37,950 nt of DNA from an uncultured Prochlorococcus sp. (GTDB taxonomy: Bacteria; Cyanobacteriota; Cyanobacteriia; PCC-6307; Cyanobiaceae): positions 1 to 37,950 of the forward strand of contig CACIWI010000008.1 in the NCBI GenBank assembly GCA_902590355.1, in the 5' to 3' direction. Below, in pieces: positions 33,946 through 37,950 of this stretch. How positions within the stretch are numbered: position 1 is the first letter of the stretch; every line of letters starts with the position of its first letter. The notes beneath the pieces were generated by a model. That model had not been told where the DNA came from. It worked only from the letters and a program-made list of their open reading frames with translations, and did no database searches. Both the position numbers and the translations under genes were made by a program.

Positions 33946-35481
33946 ATGAGATCTATAAAATTACATAAACTTTTAAATTTGGTGGGAATTATGCCTTCAT
34001 TAGATTTAATCGATCAAGAAATCAATAATATTTCTTTTAACTCTAAAGAAGTACAAAAAGGAACTTTATTTTTAGGCATGCCTGGTTTAAATGTTGATGG
34101 AGGAAAATATTGTATTGAGGCAATTGAAAATGGCGCGGCGGCTTCCATTATTGGGTCTGCTGCAGAAGAGGAAATTGGATCTATTGATCGAGAAAGGATT
34201 TTGGTTATAGATGATAATTTAGATTATATTTTTGGTCAAATAGTCGCTGAGTTTTGGAATAGGCCTTCAAGAAAACTTAAACTTATAGGTGTTACGGGTA
34301 CCAATGGGAAAACTACAATTACTTTTTTATTGGAATATCTTTTAAAAAAATTAGGAAAAAAGACTGCATTATTTGGGACCTTGTTCAATAGATGGCCTGG
34401 CTTCTCTGAAGTGGCTTCTCACACAACTGATTTCGCTGATAAACTTCAAAAGAAATTAAATGATGCTTTTGAGGCAGAATCTGAATTCGCGATATTAGAG
34501 GTAAGTTCTCATTCTATTGCTCAAAACAGGATATCAGGATGCGAATTTAAGGCGGCTATTTTTACTAATTTAACTCAAGATCATCTTGATTATCACTCAG
34601 ATATGGGATCTTATTTTCAAACAAAAAGAAAATTATTTTTCCCGCCTTACTTATTAGAAAAGGATGGAATTTCTGTATTAAATCATGATGACCCTTGGGT
34701 ATCTAAATTATCATCTGATCTTGAAAAAGGATTCTCATTAGTTTCAATAAAGATTACTGATAGTGAATTTGAAAATGATGATTTTTTTTTCGTAACAGAT
34801 AAAAAATTTACTGAAAGTGGCTCCACCTGTACATTTCATACACCAAAGGAAAAAATTAAACTTTTTGTTCCAATTGTTGGTGAATTTAATTTAATGAATG
34901 CGATTCAAGCAATAACAATTTTGTATAAACTTAATTTCTCTTTAAAAGATTTATCAAAGTCAATACAATCTTTTCCTGGTACTCCTGGGAGAATGGAGAA
35001 AATAGAAATTAATGATGATGACATATCAAGATCACTTCCAACAGTAATTATTGATTATGCCCATACGCCTGATGCATTAAAAAAAGTTTTGCAATCAATT
35101 AAAAAACTTAGTAAAGGGAAACTCATTACTGTTTTTGGCTGTGGAGGAGATCGAGATCTTAGTAAAAGGCCTTTAATGGGATCAATAGCTGAAGAGTTTT
35201 CTGATCATGTGTTTATAACTTCAGATAATCCAAGATCAGAAGAACCCCAAAAGATAGTAAATGATATTTTGATGGGTATAAAAAAAAGAGAAAAAATAAT
35301 AATTGAGATTGATAGATTTAAAGCAATAAATGAATCTATTAAATTTGCCAATAAAGAAGATATTGTTTTAATTGCAGGGAAAGGACATGAAGACTACCAA
35401 ATTCTCAATGATAAAGTTATTAATTTTGATGATAGAAAAATAGCTTATAAATTATTAAAAGAAAAAAGTAAATCACAATAA
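33946..35481 (+). CDS. murE: UDP-MurNAc-tripeptide synthetase (meso-DAP-adding)
   Basis: A 511-residue Mur ligase adding the third amino acid to the peptidoglycan stem. The ATP loop is GVTGTNGKTT at about residues 116-125; HTTDFADKL and EVSSHSIAQNRI lie in the central domain, and FTNLTQDHLDYHSDM is a Mur motif. DNPRSEEP near the C-terminus is the motif that selects meso-diaminopimelate over lysine. Length fits the family. It is separated from the SDR gene by 80 bp. Confidence 0.96.
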   Translation: MRSIKLHKLLNLVGIMPSLDLIDQEINNISFNSKEVQKGTLFLGMPGLNVDGGKYCIEAIENGAAASIIGSAAEEEIGSIDRERILVIDDNLDYIFGQIVAEFWNRPSRKLKLIGVTGTNGKTTITFLLEYLLKKLGKKTALFGTLFNRWPGFSEVASHTTDFADKLQKKLNDAFEAESEFAILEVSSHSIAQNRISGCEFKAAIFTNLTQDHLDYHSDMGSYFQTKRKLFFPPYLLEKDGISVLNHDDPWVSKLSSDLEKGFSLVSIKITDSEFENDDFFFVTDKKFTESGSTCTFHTPKEKIKLFVPIVGEFNLMNAIQAITILYKLNFSLKDLSKSIQSFPGTPGRMEKIEINDDDISRSLPTVIIDYAHTPDALKKVLQSIKKLSKGKLITVFGCGGDRDLSKRPLMGSIAEEFSDHVFITSDNPRSEEPQKIVNDILMGIKKREKIIIEIDRFKAINESIKFANKEDIVLIAGKGHEDYQILNDKVINFDDRKIAYKLLKEKSKSQ

Positions 35482-35561
35482 ATTTCCTTATCAAATCAGA
35501 AAGATCTTTACGCAAATCACAAGAAAAGTTTCTTAGAATAAGTAGAGTTATATTTAATAAA

Positions 35562-36266
35562 ATGAAAGGCTTAGCCTTAGTTGTAGGGGCAGGTGGAATT
35601 GGCACACAACTAGCTAAAGATCTGTATGAAATTGAAAAGGATTTAGATGTTGTTTTGTGTGGAAGAGAAAGTGAATTTAATTCTTTTTGGGAATTAGATA
35701 TTGAGGATTCTAAATCCCTTTTGCAGTTGAAAAATAAAATATCAAATCATCCTTCAAAGTTAAGACTAGTTATCAACGCTACAGGGAGACTTCATAGTGA
35801 TTCTCTTCAACCAGAAAAAAGATTACAACATCTTGATAAAAAAAATATGATGGAAAGTTTTTCAATAAATGCCTTTTCTCCTATTTTGTTAGCTAAAACT
35901 ATTGAAGAATTTATTCCAAAAGATATTAATTTTAATTTTGCAAGTATAAGTGCAAGAGTGGGAAGTATTGGAGATAATCAAACTGGAGGTTGGTATTCAT
36001 ATAGAGCTGCGAAATCGGCACAAAATCAGTTTTTTAAATCTCTAAGTATTGAGTGGGCTAGACGTTTCCCAAAGGCTATTATTACATTGCTTCATCCAGG
36101 AACAGTAGATACTGATTTATCTAGACCTTTTCATAAATTTGTTCCAGAGCATAAATTATTCAGTAAAGAAAAATCATCCCAATTTTTAATCAATATTATT
36201 AAAAATCAAACTCCATCATCTACTGGAAAATTTATTGCATGGGACAGTTCGGAGATACCTTGGTAA
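35562..36266 (+). CDS. Short-chain dehydrogenase/reductase, C-factor-like
   Basis: A 234-residue SDR. The cofactor loop is VVGAGGIGTQLAKDLY at residues 7-22, INATGRLH replaces the NNAG motif, catalytic Ser is in ASISARVG (about 128-130) and the active pair is Y147 and K151 in WYSYRAAKSAQN. The C-terminus includes HPGTVDTDLSRPF, resembling CsgA/C-factor-like SDRs. The substrate is unknown. It converges with the C-DES-like gene with a 27-bp gap. Confidence 0.9.
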   Translation: MKGLALVVGAGGIGTQLAKDLYEIEKDLDVVLCGRESEFNSFWELDIEDSKSLLQLKNKISNHPSKLRLVINATGRLHSDSLQPEKRLQHLDKKNMMESFSINAFSPILLAKTIEEFIPKDINFNFASISARVGSIGDNQTGGWYSYRAAKSAQNQFFKSLSIEWARRFPKAIITLLHPGTVDTDLSRPFHKFVPEHKLFSKEKSSQFLINIIKNQTPSSTGKFIAWDSSEIPW

Positions 36267-36293
36267 AGTTTTTATCTTTATATCAATAGATCT

Positions 36294-37469
36294 TTAAATC
36301 AATATTTTCTTTATTTCTTTAGAAAGTAAATCCAGCTCAGTTTCGGTTGTCATTTGATGTATACATGCTCTAAACCATTTTGGATCTTCTAAAACTCTAA
36401 TCCAAATTTTTTTTTCTCCAAGTTTTTTCACAAATTTATCCTTATCTTCAATATTTTCGATGTTAAAACTAACAATCCCATTTAAGTATTTTTTTTCTAA
36501 AACTAATTCAATTTCCTTTAATTGATTTAATTCATCCCAAAGTTTCTCACTTAATCTTTTTATATTTTTTGTCTTTTCTTTTTCATTGCAGTCTTTATCC
36601 AAAAGATCTAAAGAATTACGCAGCCCTGCAAGTAAAGGGATACAAGATGTAGCTACTTCAAACTTCCTTGCATCATCATGAAAAAGATTATCCGAAGGCT
36701 CATAAATTCCTTGTTCTTTTTTCAAGGATTTCCAACCAATTATTGTTGGATCTGTTTCATGAATAAATCTATCTGAGACATAAATTGCTCCAAGACCTTC
36801 TGGCCCACATGCCCACTTATGAGAAGTTATTGAATATAAATCAGAATAAAAAACTTCTTCTTCAATTTTTATGTGCCCAAAGGTTTGAGCACCGTCAACA
36901 AGTAGATAAGAGTTTTCTCGATTATTTTTTAATTCAATGGAAATTTGTTTTAAGGGAATTTTATATCCAAAGTTCCACAAAATATGAGAAATAATTAGGA
37001 TTTTAGTCTTACTATTTAGATTTTTTAAAATCTCTAAAATTAAATTTTCGTCGTTTAGATTTTTAATTTTTTGGATTGGCAAAATTTTCAATATTAATTT
37101 ATTTCTTCTGCAAAATTCTCGACTTGCGGCTACTACTCCAGGATGTTCACAGTCACTTATTAATAACTCTTCTCCCTCTGCTACTTTTATTCCCCAAAAA
37201 GGCAAAATCATACCAGAAGAGATATTCTCAGTTAAAGCTATATTTTTTGAATTGACACCTAACTTTTGCGCAATTATTCTTTTTGTGATCAATATTTCTT
37301 TGTAAATAAAAGGCCACATATCATTGGTAAATGGTCCTAAATCTTGGATAATTTCCCAAGTTTTGACTATTGCTTCTAGAGAAGATTTTGGTAATGGCCC
37401 TTGACCCCCATAGTTGAAATAATACTTATTTTTTAATGCTGGTATTTGGTCTCTTAAATTATTTATCAT
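36294..37469 (-). CDS. Class V aminotransferase-fold enzyme, possible L-cysteine/cystine lyase
   Basis: A 391-residue fold-type I PLP enzyme. NYGGQGPLPKSSLEAI opens the family, LVDGAQTFGHI carries the cofactor-ring Asp, and the PLP lysine is in SITSHKWACGPEGLGAIYV near residue 220. No catalytic Cys loop typical of NifS/IscS is visible, and the sequence fits the cyanobacterial C-DES (cyst(e)ine lyase) or isopenicillin-N-epimerase-like group. A role in releasing sulfur from cystine is likely but not certain. It lies 37 bp downstream of the arsM-like gene. Confidence 0.82.
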   Translation of the reverse strand: MINNLRDQIPALKNKYYFNYGGQGPLPKSSLEAIVKTWEIIQDLGPFTNDMWPFIYKEILITKRIIAQKLGVNSKNIALTENISSGMILPFWGIKVAEGEELLISDCEHPGVVAASREFCRRNKLILKILPIQKIKNLNDENLILEILKNLNSKTKILIISHILWNFGYKIPLKQISIELKNNRENSYLLVDGAQTFGHIKIEEEVFYSDLYSITSHKWACGPEGLGAIYVSDRFIHETDPTIIGWKSLKKEQGIYEPSDNLFHDDARKFEVATSCIPLLAGLRNSLDLLDKDCNEKEKTKNIKRLSEKLWDELNQLKEIELVLEKKYLNGIVSFNIENIEDKDKFVKKLGEKKIWIRVLEDPKWFRACIHQMTTETELDLLSKEIKKILI

Positions 37470-37506
37470 GGAAAATTTAAATTATATTTTTAAATTCTTA
37501 AATTTT

Positions 37507-37950
37507 TTAAATATTGCCAACTAAAGTTACTGTTCTAAATTCAATATCCTCAATTACTTTCCAAGGTTCAGCACTTCTTTCTGCAAATTCTAGATTTTTA
37601 AATCCTAGTTCTTTAAAGTCAATTATAAAGTCTGGTTCATACCATGCTCCACTAATACATCCTGTCCATAAATCATGATCATTTTGCAATCTTAAAGGAA
37701 CTTTTTTGTTAGAGACAATATCACTAATTGCAATTCTCCCATTATCGTTTAAAACTCTTTTTATATTTCTTAGAAGGTTATTTCTAGATTCTGGACTTAC
37801 CAAGTTTAAAACGCAATTACTTAAAATAATATCAACTGATTTGTCGGCGATTAGTGGATTTAAATCTTTATCTAATTCATCAAGTTTTTCAATTGATCCT
37901 TCAAGAAATTCTGTATTGTTAAAACCTATATTTTTTGTAACTTCTTTAGA
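37507..37950 (-). CDS. ArsM-like SAM-dependent methyltransferase (5' end outside window)
   Basis: The C-terminal 147 codons of a methyltransferase; the reading frame is open to the right edge, so start and SAM motif I are missing. DKSVDIILSNCVLNLVSPES matches the SNCV(I/L)NL block of arsenite methyltransferases, and its Cys plus the later one in WTGCISGAWYEP are where ArsM proteins bind As(III). The end reads IEFRTVTLVG, also typical. ArsM proteins methylate arsenite for detoxification, sensible for cells living with low phosphate. A different methyl acceptor remains possible. Confidence 0.75.
   Translation of the reverse strand, partial: SKEVTKNIGFNNTEFLEGSIEKLDELDKDLNPLIADKSVDIILSNCVLNLVSPESRNNLLRNIKRVLNDNGRIAISDIVSNKKVPLRLQNDHDLWTGCISGAWYEPDFIIDFKELGFKNLEFAERSAEPWKVIEDIEFRTVTLVGNI

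Overview
The window is about 70% A+T, has very short intergenic gaps and many abutting or overlapping genes. It carries marine picocyanobacterial marker genes (pipX-pipY-sepF-proC, lrtA-type hpf, DUF1823, YlqD-like, plastid-like pyruvate dehydrogenase E2, cyanobacterial TIGR01548 HAD). Together these point to a high-light Prochlorococcus genome. The assignment rests on protein and context recognition, not on a search.

Left part (about 1-12,350) looks accessory. It starts with two small single-pass membrane proteins in AT-rich DNA, then a HAD phosphatase and a NUDIX hydrolase. Next is a phosphonate module: a PhnZ-like HD oxygenase on the + strand, and on the - strand a substrate-binding protein, ABC ATPase, fused double permease, PhnX-like hydrolase and FAD oxidoreductase. 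The inferred flow is import of 2-aminoethylphosphonate or a relative, FAD-dependent removal of the amino group to phosphonoacetaldehyde, and C-P cleavage to acetaldehyde and phosphate. The PhnZ-like enzyme offers a second, oxidative C-P cleavage route, but no PhnY or PhnW is present. From 9.4 to 12.35 kb lies a run of very small - strand genes: secreted PDZ protein, TM2 protein, DUF3303, and several unknowns linked by stop/start overlaps. Five of the starts share an almost identical 5' end (AATGAAACGCTTA...). A frameshifted gene remnant sits next to a tRNA-Thr/tRNA-Tyr pair at 12,347-12,510.

Right part (12.6-37.9 kb) is mostly conserved housekeeping: aroQ-miaE-cobI-DUF1823-der-ecfT-pipX-pipY, then sepF-proC (shikimate, tRNA modification, B12, ribosome assembly, nitrogen signalling, division, proline). 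On the - strand follow a glycosyltransferase, recO, a deoC-like gene and hpf, with lipB, an acyl-activating enzyme, YlqD-like, pdhC and queA on the + strand. Then come a sulfur amino-acid block (cysK and two tandem Cys/Met-metabolism PLP enzymes), rpsD, yidD, a glutaredoxin-like gene, murE, an SDR, a C-DES-like PLP enzyme and an arsM-like methyltransferase cut by the right edge.

The most interesting items are the phosphonate module with its PhnZ-like partner, the recurrent signal-peptide start sequence in the small-gene cluster, a DUF3303 gene flanked by near-identical 15-bp direct repeats, a 54-aa gene with a strong Shine-Dalgarno, and a DeoC-like protein lacking the Schiff-base lysine.
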